The notes below the pieces were generated by a model. That model did no database searches. It was not told the DNA's origin and was given only the letters and a program-made list of their open reading frames with translations. The translations under genes and the position numbers were made by a program. A DNA stretch of 64,000 nt from Spirosoma agri (GTDB lineage Bacteria > Bacteroidota > Bacteroidia > Cytophagales > Spirosomataceae): NCBI RefSeq assembly GCF_010747415.1, contig NZ_JAAGNZ010000002.1:1302001-1366000 (forward strand). The letters run 5' to 3'. This document shows, in pieces, positions 16,231 to 24,771 of this stretch (within the stretch, counting starts at the first letter, position 1; the number at the start of each line of letters is the position of its first letter).

Positions 16231-16545
16231 ACCTTGGGTGGGGCCGCCAAAAGCATCAGGGCGATGATTGGGTACATTTTGCAAGATCAAGTCTTTGATT
16301 CGACGGGCATCACCCTTCGTGAAGTTATTGATGACAATCTCTGGACGGGCACGCGGAATGACCCGCACCGTGGAGAAAAACAAGCCATTATCAATCTCAA
16401 CCCCCGAAATATCGGAGTAGAAAACAAAGTTGTCGGTGCCGCCTATCAACTTCCGAACCCGAAACGTCACCCCCTTGTCGCTGAATTCAACTTCGTCGCG
16501 GTTGATGGGGTCTTTAAAACTGCTGCTGTGAAATTTTTCTGCCAT
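16213..16545 (-). CDS. Conserved hypothetical protein, PH-like small beta protein
   Basis: A 110-residue soluble protein without signal peptide or membrane helix. The middle part (EFSDKGVTFRVRKLIGGTDN, then FVFYSDISGVEI) alternates strands in a pattern like small PH-domain proteins, followed by a basic helix RRIKDLILQN. The last 15 residues are glycine- and proline-rich. It follows rsmG by 16 bases and shares its transcript. I do not recognise a function; the fold suggestion is inference. Confidence 0.6.
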   Translation of the reverse strand: MAEKFHSSSFKDPINRDEVEFSDKGVTFRVRKLIGGTDNFVFYSDISGVEIDNGLFFSTVRVIPRARPEIVINNFTKGDARRIKDLILQNVPNHRPDAFGGPTQGGYSTR

Positions 16546-16561
16546 GATAGCTGAACCCCGG

Positions 16562-17191
16562 TTATTTTTTAGGGACGTATATTACTTTTTTTGTTTCGAA
16601 AAAGGGTTCATCAAAGTAGTCAGACAAATCGTAAACCCGATAACGATCAGGTACTTCGGCCAATTCTTCGGACAGATCACCCCCTTTAAGATAGAGAACA
16701 CCATTGGGCCGGTCGTTGTTGCCTGATTTGTGGATTTTATAGCGAACCCAGCCCAAAAACGGCTTTAACCGGGTTACAGCCCGACTCACAATAAAATCGT
16801 AGGAGGTGTTGAGCTGTTCAACGCGCGCCTGTTCGGCCTTTACGTTAGTGAGGCCAAGCGCATCGGCGATTTCCTGTACCACTTTAATCTTTTTGCCGAT
16901 GCTGTCTACCAGATGAAAGTCTGCAAGGGGGTACAGAATAGCCAGCGGAATACCCGGAAAACCGCCCCCCGTTCCAACATCCAGAACTTCCGTTCCCGGT
17001 TTGAATTGCACAATCTTGGCAATGCTCAGTGAGTGTAAAATGTGCTTCTCGTAGAGGGCATCAATATCCTGTCTGGAAATTACGTTGATTTTAGCGTTCC
17101 AATCACGATAGAGGCCATCTAGAGCGGCAAAGCGTTCCTTCTGCTGTTCGGTTAAACCGGGGAAGTATTTTAATAAAATATCAATGTTCAT
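16562..17191 (-). CDS. rsmG: 16S rRNA (guanine-527-N7)-methyltransferase RsmG
   Basis: A 209-residue SAM-dependent enzyme that makes m7G527 in 16S rRNA in the cytoplasm. It shows the family order: N-terminal YRDWNAKINVISRQDIDALY near 28-47, HILHSLSIAKI, the SAM motif VLDVGTGGGFPGIPLAILYP near 69-88, HLVDSIGKKIKVVQEIA with the SAM-binding acidic residue, and DFIVSRAVTRL near 131. Length is usual for the family. It lies between a membrane glycosyltransferase gene (upstream, 89 bases) and the small hypothetical gene. The window shows no mnmG (gidA) partner. Confidence 0.96.
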   Translation of the reverse strand: MNIDILLKYFPGLTEQQKERFAALDGLYRDWNAKINVISRQDIDALYEKHILHSLSIAKIVQFKPGTEVLDVGTGGGFPGIPLAILYPLADFHLVDSIGKKIKVVQEIADALGLTNVKAEQARVEQLNTSYDFIVSRAVTRLKPFLGWVRYKIHKSGNNDRPNGVLYLKGGDLSEELAEVPDRYRVYDLSDYFDEPFFETKKVIYVPKK

Positions 17192-17280
17192 TCTGTTGGT
17201 GGTCTGGAGCTGCGTTCGTGTATACGTTGCTGACTAGTCAGCGAGTAATCATAACGGACAATGTAGCTGTTCGGACTGCT

Positions 17281-18462
17281 TTATCGCCAATAAATTCGTT
17301 TTTTGCGTCGGGTGACGAGCGTTTTTGCCCCTGCGATACCATAATATACCGCCAGTGTCAGGTCCATCACGGGCATAAGTGCCCAGTGGACGGTATGACC
17401 CAGACGATAGCTGATCCGTCCGACAATTCCCCAGAAGGCCAGTATCCGGCCAGCAAAAGCACCGGTCGCGATCCGCAAAAGTAGCCGTTCATTCTCTGAG
17501 AGTGGGTGGTGACCAAGTGCATACCCTAGAAGCGTACCCCCAACGACCAGCCCCAGAACCCAGCTAAGCACATAGGAGCCGATCAGCAAGCCAAGTTGAG
17601 CCTTATGGCCGGGTTTGTAATAATTACCTACGTTTAGATGCCGCTCTTTCTGGCGTCGCCAGTCGGCCCATGTCTCTTTCGGATTCGACCACGTAAAGGT
17701 GTCCGGATTGAGGCAAATGGCTGTGTTTCGGCCCGTTGCTACTTCATTGACGAACAAATCATCGTCGCCCCCAACCACGTTTTTATGGGTATAAAAGCCT
17801 CGATTCTCGAAGAATAGCTGCGTTCTGTAGGCTAGATTGCGCCCCACACCCATGTATGGTCGACCCGCTAAAGCCAGTGAGAAGTACTGCACCGCCGTGA
17901 AAAGTGTTTCCGCACGAATGAGCAGATTCAAGAGGCCCGGTCGCTGGAAATAAGGCGAAAAACCCAACACGATTTTTTTGTCCGCCGAAACCAGTGGGGC
18001 AACCATACCCGCTAACCAGTCGGCTGAGGCCGGGCGACAGTCCGCGTCGGTTAAGAGAACAATGGGATGTATTGCCTGTTTGAGTGCAATCGTCAAGGCA
18101 TATTTTTTCGGTGTAATATGTTCGTACTCCTTGTCGATTCGTATAAAACGAACTTGGCTCAGCTCCTTGCTTGCCTGTTCCAGAAACGCCGTCGTGCCAT
18201 CGGTAGAGCGGTCGTCCATCACCAGAATGTCAAACGCTGGATAGTGCTGGTCATTAAGCAGGGGAAGTAGCTCGGTTAGGTTTTCCAGTTCGTTGCGCGC
18301 ACAAACGATAATGGTGACACCCTGCTGGTCGGCTGATGCGGCCACCCGGCCTTCTGCGGGGACGTTGCCGTTTTCAAATGCTGTTCGGGAAAAAACGAAA
18401 AGAATGTAAATAAGCTGAATGCTGACCATCACTAGCCAGGTTATCAGCAACGCCGTGATCAC
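17281..18462 (-). CDS. Membrane-anchored family 2 glycosyltransferase
   Basis: A processive-type GT2 protein. An N-terminal membrane helix (VITALLITWLVMVSIQLIYI) precedes the catalytic domain with IIVCARNELENL, VMDDRSTDGT, the LTDADCRPAS acidic motif and a GGDDDLFVNEV acid-base motif, then Q-R-Q-K-E-R-H as QKERHLN. Further membrane helices follow (LLIGSYVLSWVLGLVVGG and others). It may build or extend a surface glycan, unconnected to either main locus. The GTG at 18462 was chosen because the perfect -7 box at 18514-18521 implies transcription starting near 18508. A TTG at 18516 or an ATG at 18576 would lie at or upstream of that point. Confidence 0.85.
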   Translation of the reverse strand: MITALLITWLVMVSIQLIYILFVFSRTAFENGNVPAEGRVAASADQQGVTIIVCARNELENLTELLPLLNDQHYPAFDILVMDDRSTDGTTAFLEQASKELSQVRFIRIDKEYEHITPKKYALTIALKQAIHPIVLLTDADCRPASADWLAGMVAPLVSADKKIVLGFSPYFQRPGLLNLLIRAETLFTAVQYFSLALAGRPYMGVGRNLAYRTQLFFENRGFYTHKNVVGGDDDLFVNEVATGRNTAICLNPDTFTWSNPKETWADWRRQKERHLNVGNYYKPGHKAQLGLLIGSYVLSWVLGLVVGGTLLGYALGHHPLSENERLLLRIATGAFAGRILAFWGIVGRISYRLGHTVHWALMPVMDLTLAVYYGIAGAKTLVTRRKKRIYWR

Positions 18463-18513
18463 AAAGAAAGGGGAGATGTACTCGTTAAGTGAATGGTTCT
18501 CTGACTGAAAGCG

Positions 18514-18521
18514 CAAAGATA
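18514..18521 (-). promoter_or_regulatory. -7 promoter box for the membrane glycosyltransferase
   Basis: The minus strand carries TATCTTTG, an exact TAnnTTTG match, in the gap shared with the divergent tgt gene. No clear TTG was seen at the -33 position. Confidence 0.5.
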
Positions 18522-18608
18522 AGGGAAAAGGGGAGAATGGGAGAGATTGAAAAAGAACGACTTGCGCCTGTCTCATCCATTTCTTTGCCCACCTCCCTCG
18601 CTTCCTCG

Positions 18609-18616
18609 TATCTTTG
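18609..18616 (+). promoter_or_regulatory. -7 promoter box immediately before tgt
   Basis: TATCTTTG ends only 4 bases before the tgt ATG at 18621. A TTTG at 18582-18585 lies 23 bases upstream as a possible -33 element. The layout predicts a leaderless or nearly leaderless transcript. Confidence 0.5.
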
Positions 18617-18620
18617 TGGT

Positions 18621-19751
18621 ATGACGTTTTCCATTACTGCCCACGATCCGCAGTCGAAAGCCCGCACGGGTACACTTACGACCGATCACGGGCCAATTCA
18701 GACACCAATTTTTATGCCCGTCGGAACGGCTGGTACGGTGAAGGCCGTCCATCAGCGCGAACTCGAAACGGACATCAATGCCGAAATTATTCTGGGCAAT
18801 ACCTACCACCTATACCTGCGACCCGGTCTGGACGTGTTGGGTCAGGCAGGTGGACTACACGCGTTCAACGGCTGGCGTCGGCCTATTTTGACTGATTCTG
18901 GCGGCTATCAGGTCTACTCACTCTCGAACACGCGGAAGATCAAGGAAGAAGGGGTTACGTTTAAATCGCACATCGACGGGTCGAATCACCGTTTCACGCC
19001 CGAAGGGGTTATGGACATTCAGCGGACAATCGGGGCCGATATCATTATGGCGTTCGATGAATGTACACCATACCCCTGCGAGTACGAATACGCCCGGAAG
19101 TCGATGGAGATGACCCACCGCTGGCTCGATCGGTGTATTGGCCGTTTCGACGAAACCGAAGGCCATTACGGCTACCAGCAAACGTTGTTCCCCATCGTTC
19201 AGGGAAGTACGTATCCGGATCTGCGACGGCAATCGGCCGAGTTCATTGCCTCAAAAGAGCGCGAAGGCAATGCCATTGGCGGTCTGGCAGTGGGTGAACC
19301 AGCCGAAGAAATGTATTCGACGATCGAGCTGGTCAACAGCATCCTGCCCGTCGACAAGCCGCGCTACCTGATGGGTGTTGGCACACCCGCCAATATTCTG
19401 GAAGCCATTTCGCTGGGTGTCGATATGTTCGATTGCGTGATGCCGACACGGAATGCCCGCCATGGGCTGCTGTTCACTACGGAGGGTATCATGAATATGA
19501 AGAACGAACGATGGAGCCGCGATTTTAGTCCCATCGATCCCGGACTAGGGGGATACGCCAGTACATTTTACACCAAGGCGTACCTGCGCCACCTATTCAA
19601 GGCCGACGAGCTGTTGAGTGGACAAATTGCCAGTTTGCATAACCTGACGTTCTACCTGTGGCTCGTCCGACAGGCGCGCGCCCACATTGCGGCTGGTGAT
19701 TTCGTGGCGTGGAAGAACGGGATAATCCCCAAATTAATGCAGCGCTTATAG
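18621..19751 (+). CDS. tgt: tRNA-guanine transglycosylase
   Basis: A 376-residue TIM-barrel enzyme that exchanges guanine-34 for preQ1 in GUN tRNAs (queuosine pathway). Signatures include PIFMPVGTAGTVK, LTDSGGYQVYSL with the conserved Asp, GGLAVGEP and GVDMFDCVMPTRNARHG with the catalytic Asp. ATG 18621 is the family start; an in-frame start at 18489 would add 44 unrelated residues. The usual zinc motif CxCxxC near the C-terminus is replaced: the aligned segment reads DPGLGGYASTFYTKAYLRHL, with Leu, Gly and Ser where the three cysteines should be. The later His (SLHNL) remains. The protein otherwise looks intact. Confidence 0.95.
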   Translation: MTFSITAHDPQSKARTGTLTTDHGPIQTPIFMPVGTAGTVKAVHQRELETDINAEIILGNTYHLYLRPGLDVLGQAGGLHAFNGWRRPILTDSGGYQVYSLSNTRKIKEEGVTFKSHIDGSNHRFTPEGVMDIQRTIGADIIMAFDECTPYPCEYEYARKSMEMTHRWLDRCIGRFDETEGHYGYQQTLFPIVQGSTYPDLRRQSAEFIASKEREGNAIGGLAVGEPAEEMYSTIELVNSILPVDKPRYLMGVGTPANILEAISLGVDMFDCVMPTRNARHGLLFTTEGIMNMKNERWSRDFSPIDPGLGGYASTFYTKAYLRHLFKADELLSGQIASLHNLTFYLWLVRQARAHIAAGDFVAWKNGIIPKLMQRL

Positions 19752-19783
19752 GTCAGGGATACGTTGCTTTGCTTCATTTTTGG

Positions 19784-19821
19784 AAAAAGTCTCCGTTTGT
19801 TCGCCGAAACGGAGACTTTTT
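19784..19821 (+). terminator. Rho-independent terminator of tgt
   Basis: AAAAAGTCTCCGTTT (19784-19798) and AAACGGAGACTTTTT (19807-19821) form a perfect 15-bp stem with an 8-base loop, ending in a T-run. It lies about 30 bases after the tgt stop. Confidence 0.85.
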
Positions 19822-19847
19822 TATGCAAAATTCGTCTGTGTCTATGT

Positions 19848-19885
19848 TGCGGTTTTGGGCGGTAACTCTGTAGCTGAAAACCGCA
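19848..19885. promoter_or_regulatory. Inverted repeat upstream of exopolysaccharide locus 2
   Basis: TGCGGTTTT (19848-19856) and AAAACCGCA (19877-19885) are perfect reverse complements 20 bases apart, 33 bases before the first gene of locus 2. It could be an operator or a leader hairpin. Confidence 0.4.
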
Positions 19886-19917
19886 GCTTCGATACAATAC
19901 ACTGTCTTTAATTAACT

Positions 19918-22260
19918 GTGGTGTTACTCATCCGCCTGACGGCTCTGCGTTTTTACGGTGTCTTACTCCTATTGGGTCTTATGGCAATACTCCGCGCATC
20001 AGGCCAATCGGTAGATAAGCTGACGAATGAACAAATGCAGCGATTTGTCCAGCAGGCACAACGTAGCGGTATGTCAGATGCGCAACTTGAACAACTGGCG
20101 CTGAAGCAGGGCTTTACCCAATCCGATATCACCCGGATGCGTCAGCGAATTAATGAACGGGCGGAAGGACCACCGAAGCCAATGACGGGTAGCAACGAGA
20201 CTGGCAGGATAGACAGGACTGAAGTACGTGAGCCGGCAGTACTACCCGTATCACCGCCGACCCGTAGTGCATCTGCTGTTTTTGGCGCATCCCTCTTTTC
20301 GACGACAAACCTTACCTTCGAACCGAACCTGCGGATGCCAACGCCCCGTAACTACCAGCTCGGGCCCGACGATGAACTGATAATCGACGTGTATGGCAAT
20401 GCACAACAAACCTACCGGCCTAAAGTAAGCCCCGAAGGAAGCATCCGTATCGAAAATCTGGGACCTGTTCACGTGAGCGGATTGACGATTGAGCAGGCTG
20501 AACAGCGCATCGTTGGTCGGCTTCGAACGCTGTATCGGGGGTTGAATCTGGCGGGAAGCGGCCTGAATGCCCAGGTTACGCTTGGGAATATTCGTAGCAT
20601 CAATGTAACGCTGCTGGGGCAAGTCGTCCGGCCCGGTACCTACACAGTATCGTCGCTGGCGTCGGTATTCAATGCGCTCTATGCATCGGGTGGGCCGTCG
20701 CCCGAACGCGGTTCGTTTCGGTCCATTCGGGTATACCGGAGCAACCGACTTGTGCGAACGCTTGATGTATACGACTTTCTGCTGCGGGCCGACCAGAAAG
20801 ACAATATTCGGTTGTTCGATCAGGATATTGTGTTCGTGGATCAGTACAGCACGCGCGTCGAGCTGGCGGGCGAAGTGAAGCAACCCGGCTTGTACGAAAT
20901 CAAACCGGGTGAAACGCTCCAAACCCTGCTGAATTTTGCCGGGGGCTACACCGACCGCGCTTACACCGCGTCCATCAACGTGCTGCGCAATACGTCGACC
21001 GAGCAACAGTTACGTACGGTTTCAGCCCAGGAAGTAACCAACTTTATCCCTAAACCGGGCGATCGATACACGGTTGGCGTTATTCTGAACCGAATCGAAA
21101 ACAACGTGACAATTGGAGGTGCCGTGTTTCGGCCCGGTGATTTTTCGCTGGAAAAGAACCCGACGCTGAAACAGCTTATTCGCAGTGCTGAAGGACTTCG
21201 GGAGGACGCGTTTCTGAACCGCGCGACCATCCGGCGTCTTCGTCCGAATCTCGATCCGGCGCTTATTTCGGTCGATATTGGTAAAGTCGTACGGGCCGAG
21301 ATTGCGGACATACCGCTTCATCGCGAAGATATCGTAACCATTCACACGATCAGCGAGCTTCGGCAAAATCGTACCGTTTCGATTAAGGGTGAAGTTAATA
21401 AGGCGGGCACGTTTGCGTTTGCCGATAGTATGACGGTTGCCAATCTGATTGTACTGGCGGGTGGCTTTTCGGAAGGGGCCATCGCTTCCCGGATGGAGAT
21501 TGCCCGACGGGTCGGAACCGATACCACCGACTTACCCAACGGACAGACGATTCGTCTGATCGCCGTTGACATTGATCCCAATCTCCGCTTGAATCCTGCC
21601 GATGCCCGACTCACGTTACAGCCTTTCGATGAGGTATTTGTGCGTCGTTCGCCCCATTACGAAGACCAGAAAGGAGCTATTGTACGCGGAGACGTGTTCT
21701 ACCCCGGTTCGTACGCCATTCGTACCACGACGGATCGGGTAGCGGACCTGATCGCTCGGGCTGGTGGCCTCAAACCCGATGCCTATTTGCCAGCAGCCCG
21801 GTTCACGCGCAAGGGGGAAGTCGTGTCAATCGATATGCGTAAAATTCTCGATAATCCGGCGGATCCGGGCAATCTTCTGCTCGACGATGGGGATTCACTG
21901 ACCATTCCGCGCCGGGTTGAACTGGTTCGAATTCGCGGTGAGGTGCTGAATCCGATAACCGTAGAGTACAACCCGGCTAACTCATTTCGCGATTACATCG
22001 CCGAAGCGGGTAACTTCACCAAAAAGGCTATCCGTCGAAAAACCTACGTCATTGCTACCAATGGCAAAATCAGACCGACTAAATCCGTATTGGGTATTCA
22101 TCGGTTTCCGACACCGGAGCGGGGCATGACAATCATCGTTCCGGCGGAGTCGCCAAAGGAATCCGGCAAGACATCGCCCGCCGAACGCACTGCCATGTTG
22201 AGTGTTATCGCTTCCGCTGCCGCCGTTGTATTGACCGCGTTACGCCTTTTTTCAAACTAA
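19918..22260 (+). CDS. Large polysaccharide export protein with multiple SLBB domains
   Basis: A 780-residue outer-membrane/periplasmic export protein that opens locus 2. It starts with GTG at 19918 and has a hydrophobic signal segment (FYGVLLLLGLMAIL). A 60-residue region rich in Gln follows, then the Poly_export domain near NYQLGPDDELIIDVYGNAQQ. At least four SLBB segments follow, recognisable by repeated V-x-GEV-x-xPG-x-Y units, such as VTLLGQVVRPGTYTV, VELAGEVKQPGLYEI and VSIKGEVNKAGTFAF. It ends in a hydrophobic stretch (LSVIASAAAVVLTALRLFSN). Unlike the short lipoprotein at 10500-11303 it has no lipobox. It pairs with the chain-length protein next to it. Confidence 0.9.
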   Translation: MVLLIRLTALRFYGVLLLLGLMAILRASGQSVDKLTNEQMQRFVQQAQRSGMSDAQLEQLALKQGFTQSDITRMRQRINERAEGPPKPMTGSNETGRIDRTEVREPAVLPVSPPTRSASAVFGASLFSTTNLTFEPNLRMPTPRNYQLGPDDELIIDVYGNAQQTYRPKVSPEGSIRIENLGPVHVSGLTIEQAEQRIVGRLRTLYRGLNLAGSGLNAQVTLGNIRSINVTLLGQVVRPGTYTVSSLASVFNALYASGGPSPERGSFRSIRVYRSNRLVRTLDVYDFLLRADQKDNIRLFDQDIVFVDQYSTRVELAGEVKQPGLYEIKPGETLQTLLNFAGGYTDRAYTASINVLRNTSTEQQLRTVSAQEVTNFIPKPGDRYTVGVILNRIENNVTIGGAVFRPGDFSLEKNPTLKQLIRSAEGLREDAFLNRATIRRLRPNLDPALISVDIGKVVRAEIADIPLHREDIVTIHTISELRQNRTVSIKGEVNKAGTFAFADSMTVANLIVLAGGFSEGAIASRMEIARRVGTDTTDLPNGQTIRLIAVDIDPNLRLNPADARLTLQPFDEVFVRRSPHYEDQKGAIVRGDVFYPGSYAIRTTTDRVADLIARAGGLKPDAYLPAARFTRKGEVVSIDMRKILDNPADPGNLLLDDGDSLTIPRRVELVRIRGEVLNPITVEYNPANSFRDYIAEAGNFTKKAIRRKTYVIATNGKIRPTKSVLGIHRFPTPERGMTIIVPAESPKESGKTSPAERTAMLSVIASAAAVVLTALRLFSN

Positions 22261-22285
22261 GCGACTAACCCGACCAAATCGTACC

Positions 22286-23353
22286 GTGAAGCAGGATTTA
22301 CCACGTATGCCCCCAACCGATCTGTCAGCCAAGTCCCTGATCAGGCTTGCCTGGCAGGGCCGAATGCGGCTGGGACTGGTCGTAATCCTGTTTACTCTGC
22401 TGGGTATTGTCGTTGCGTTACTGACGACGCCGGAGTTTGTCTCCGAAGCCCGAATTATGCCGGAAATGAACAGCGGTGACGGTGGCGTGTTTAAACGACT
22501 GGCATCCGTCGCCGGATTTTCGGGATTCGATCTGTCCGATGCGGAGGAGGTTGATGCCGTCCGTCCGGATCTGTACCCGAACGTGCTGCAAAGTACACCC
22601 TTCGTCCTCTACTTACTCGATCAGGCTGTAGCGCAGACGAATGGCCAGATGACTACAATCGCGGCTTTATTATGGCCTGCCGACAACTGGTCGCTGGGGG
22701 ATTGGTTCAGCGCCGAAAAAACGGGCGATACCAAGCCGGTCGATCAACAAATTGATCAGCCGCTGAACCTAAGCCGTCGACAGGAGAAGCTGATCGAAGA
22801 TGTGGGTAAACGAGTCCATGCCAAGCTGGACACCCGTTCGGGGGTGATCACGATTACGGCCAGGATGCCCGATGCCCGTGTTGCCGCTACAGCTGCTCAG
22901 TTGGCGATGAACTACCTGACGCAGTACGTGACGAGTTATCGAACCGAAAAAGCCCGGCAGGATTTACGGTTTTACACCCGGCAATTGAACGAAGCCCGGA
23001 AGCGGTATCAACTGGCGCAGTATGGTGTATTTCGGTATGATGATGAGCACAAAAATTTTGTCGTGCAGGCCGCTACCATGGAAAAGCAGCGCAGAGAAGC
23101 CGAGTTGATGATTGCACAGACGGTTTACACCGAACTGTCGCGGCAGTTTGAGCAGGCAAAGCTCAAGGTGCAGGAACGGACGCCCGTTTTCAAAGTGCTC
23201 GAACCCGCTAAAATTCCCCGCGTGCGGATATCGCCGAAGCGGACGCTGATGGTGCTGGTGTATGCAATGGTGGGTTTGGGCGTTGGTATGACGTATCTGG
23301 TTCTCCGACGCGCTAACCCGATCGGCTGGTTACGGGCGCTGGTAGCGGAGTGA
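22286..23353 (+). CDS. Chain-length determinant (Wzz/GumC-like) without kinase domain
   Basis: A 355-residue inner-membrane protein with a GTG start at 22286; an ATG at 22307 is an alternative. A first helix lies near residues 30-50 (LGLVVILFTLLGIVVALL) followed by the Wzz-type EFVSEARIMPE segment. A periplasmic coiled-coil region runs around 195-275 and a second helix near 325 (TLMVLVYAMVGLGVGMTYLVL) preceded by a proline-rich PKR motif. It ends shortly after, lacking the Walker motifs of BY-kinases. It should set chain length for the locus 2 polysaccharide with the SLBB protein upstream. Confidence 0.88.
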   Translation: MKQDLPRMPPTDLSAKSLIRLAWQGRMRLGLVVILFTLLGIVVALLTTPEFVSEARIMPEMNSGDGGVFKRLASVAGFSGFDLSDAEEVDAVRPDLYPNVLQSTPFVLYLLDQAVAQTNGQMTTIAALLWPADNWSLGDWFSAEKTGDTKPVDQQIDQPLNLSRRQEKLIEDVGKRVHAKLDTRSGVITITARMPDARVAATAAQLAMNYLTQYVTSYRTEKARQDLRFYTRQLNEARKRYQLAQYGVFRYDDEHKNFVVQAATMEKQRREAELMIAQTVYTELSRQFEQAKLKVQERTPVFKVLEPAKIPRVRISPKRTLMVLVYAMVGLGVGMTYLVLRRANPIGWLRALVAE

Positions 23354-23439
23354 AACCTATACTCTGACCGGTGTTGATCGATACGATCATACGCTTATTA
23401 AATGAACCGTTGATTTGAATGTCATAACGTACTACGCCT

Positions 23440-24732
23440 TTGTTCAACGCATTGAAGGAGAAAGAGAAGCAAATTGCCGTGATCGGTCTGGGCTACGTCG
23501 GCCTGCCACTTGCGCTTGAATTTGCCAGACAGTTTCGGGTGATTGGCTTCGACACCAACGCGGATCGAGTGGCGATGATGCAGCGAGCCGAAGATCCGTC
23601 GCGCCAATTACCACCTGACGCGTTTGCCCAGGCCAACATCCTATTCACGGCTGATCCGGAGGTATTAAAACAGGCCCATTTTTTTGTCGTGGCCGTGCCG
23701 ACACCCGTTGACGAATACAAAGTTCCTGATCTGAAACCGCTCCAGCGTGCTTCGGAGGCCATTGGCCGCGCTCTAAAACCCGGTGATTACGTGGTTTATG
23801 AATCGACGGTTTATCCGGGATGCACGGAAGACGATTGCATTCCGACGCTCGAACACCAGTCGGGCCTGACACTGGGAAGCGATTTTAAAGTAGGCTATTC
23901 ACCTGAACGCATCAATCCCGGCGATAAACAGCGTACATTATCGACCATTCTTAAAATCGTATCGGGCAACGACGCGGAAGCATTGCGGGAAATTTCCGCT
24001 GTTTACGGAGCCATCATTCGGGCGGGTGTCTACGAGGCTCCGACGATCAAAGTCGCCGAAGCGGCTAAAGTGATTGAAAATGTACAGCGTGACCTGAACA
24101 TATCGCTGATGAACGAGCTGTCGATCATTTTCGATAAAATGGGCGTCGATACGCACGAGGTCCTGAAAGCGGCTGGTACTAAATGGAATTTCCTGCCCTT
24201 CACGCCCGGACTGGTGGGCGGCCATTGCATCGGTATCGATCCTTACTATCTGCTTTACAAAGCGCGTCAGTTGGGCTATGACCCGCAGGTTATTAACTCT
24301 GGCCGACGAATCAACGACGGTATGCCGGCCTATATCGCTACCAAACTCGCCCAATTGTTCCTCCAGCGAGATAAGAATCCCCGGCAGACGAAAGTGCTCG
24401 TGATGGGACTCACGTTTAAGGAAAATGTGTCGGATATCCGCAACTCAAAAGTGGCCGATCTGGTGCGTGAACTGATGAAATACGCCATCAATGTACACCT
24501 GATCGACCCCCATGCCTCCCCGAACGAAGTGGCGCAGGAGTATCGAATGACGTTGATGGACACGCCCTCGACTAACTACGATGCCATTATTGTGGCCGTC
24601 GGCCACGATGAATATAAGGGGCTAGACGTGCCTTATTTTAAATCGTTGATGAACGGTGTGCCGATCCTGCTGGACCTGAAGGGATTGTATAGCGTAACGG
24701 CGGCTGATGGTATCGATTACTGGCGATTATGA
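23440..24732 (+). CDS. Nucleotide-sugar dehydrogenase (TviB/WbpO-like, UDP-HexNAc to uronate)
   Basis: A 430-residue NAD-dependent enzyme of the UDP-glucose/GDP-mannose dehydrogenase family. The Rossmann motif AVIGLGYVGLPLALEF is near 13-28. VYESTVYPGCTEDDCIPTLE, VGYSPERINPGDK and EAAKVIENVQRDLNISLMNE are typical of the TviB/WbpO branch that oxidises UDP-GlcNAc or UDP-GalNAc. The catalytic cysteine is in GLVGGHCIGIDPYYL near 257-271. It presumably supplies an acidic sugar to the locus 2 glycan. A TTG at 23440 is the only in-frame start that keeps the N-terminus. WecC-type UDP-ManNAc dehydrogenase is an alternative, given wecB further on. Confidence 0.9.
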   Translation: MFNALKEKEKQIAVIGLGYVGLPLALEFARQFRVIGFDTNADRVAMMQRAEDPSRQLPPDAFAQANILFTADPEVLKQAHFFVVAVPTPVDEYKVPDLKPLQRASEAIGRALKPGDYVVYESTVYPGCTEDDCIPTLEHQSGLTLGSDFKVGYSPERINPGDKQRTLSTILKIVSGNDAEALREISAVYGAIIRAGVYEAPTIKVAEAAKVIENVQRDLNISLMNELSIIFDKMGVDTHEVLKAAGTKWNFLPFTPGLVGGHCIGIDPYYLLYKARQLGYDPQVINSGRRINDGMPAYIATKLAQLFLQRDKNPRQTKVLVMGLTFKENVSDIRNSKVADLVRELMKYAINVHLIDPHASPNEVAQEYRMTLMDTPSTNYDAIIVAVGHDEYKGLDVPYFKSLMNGVPILLDLKGLYSVTAADGIDYWRL

Positions 24733-24771
24733 AACCGTACATAGTCCGCGAGTTACGAACAAAAACGAAGC

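Noticed and set aside
20251..21006. Long minus-strand open frame of 251 codons
   Set aside because: It lies wholly inside the SLBB export gene on the other strand, has Arg/Gly-rich composition without family motifs, and is a shadow frame.
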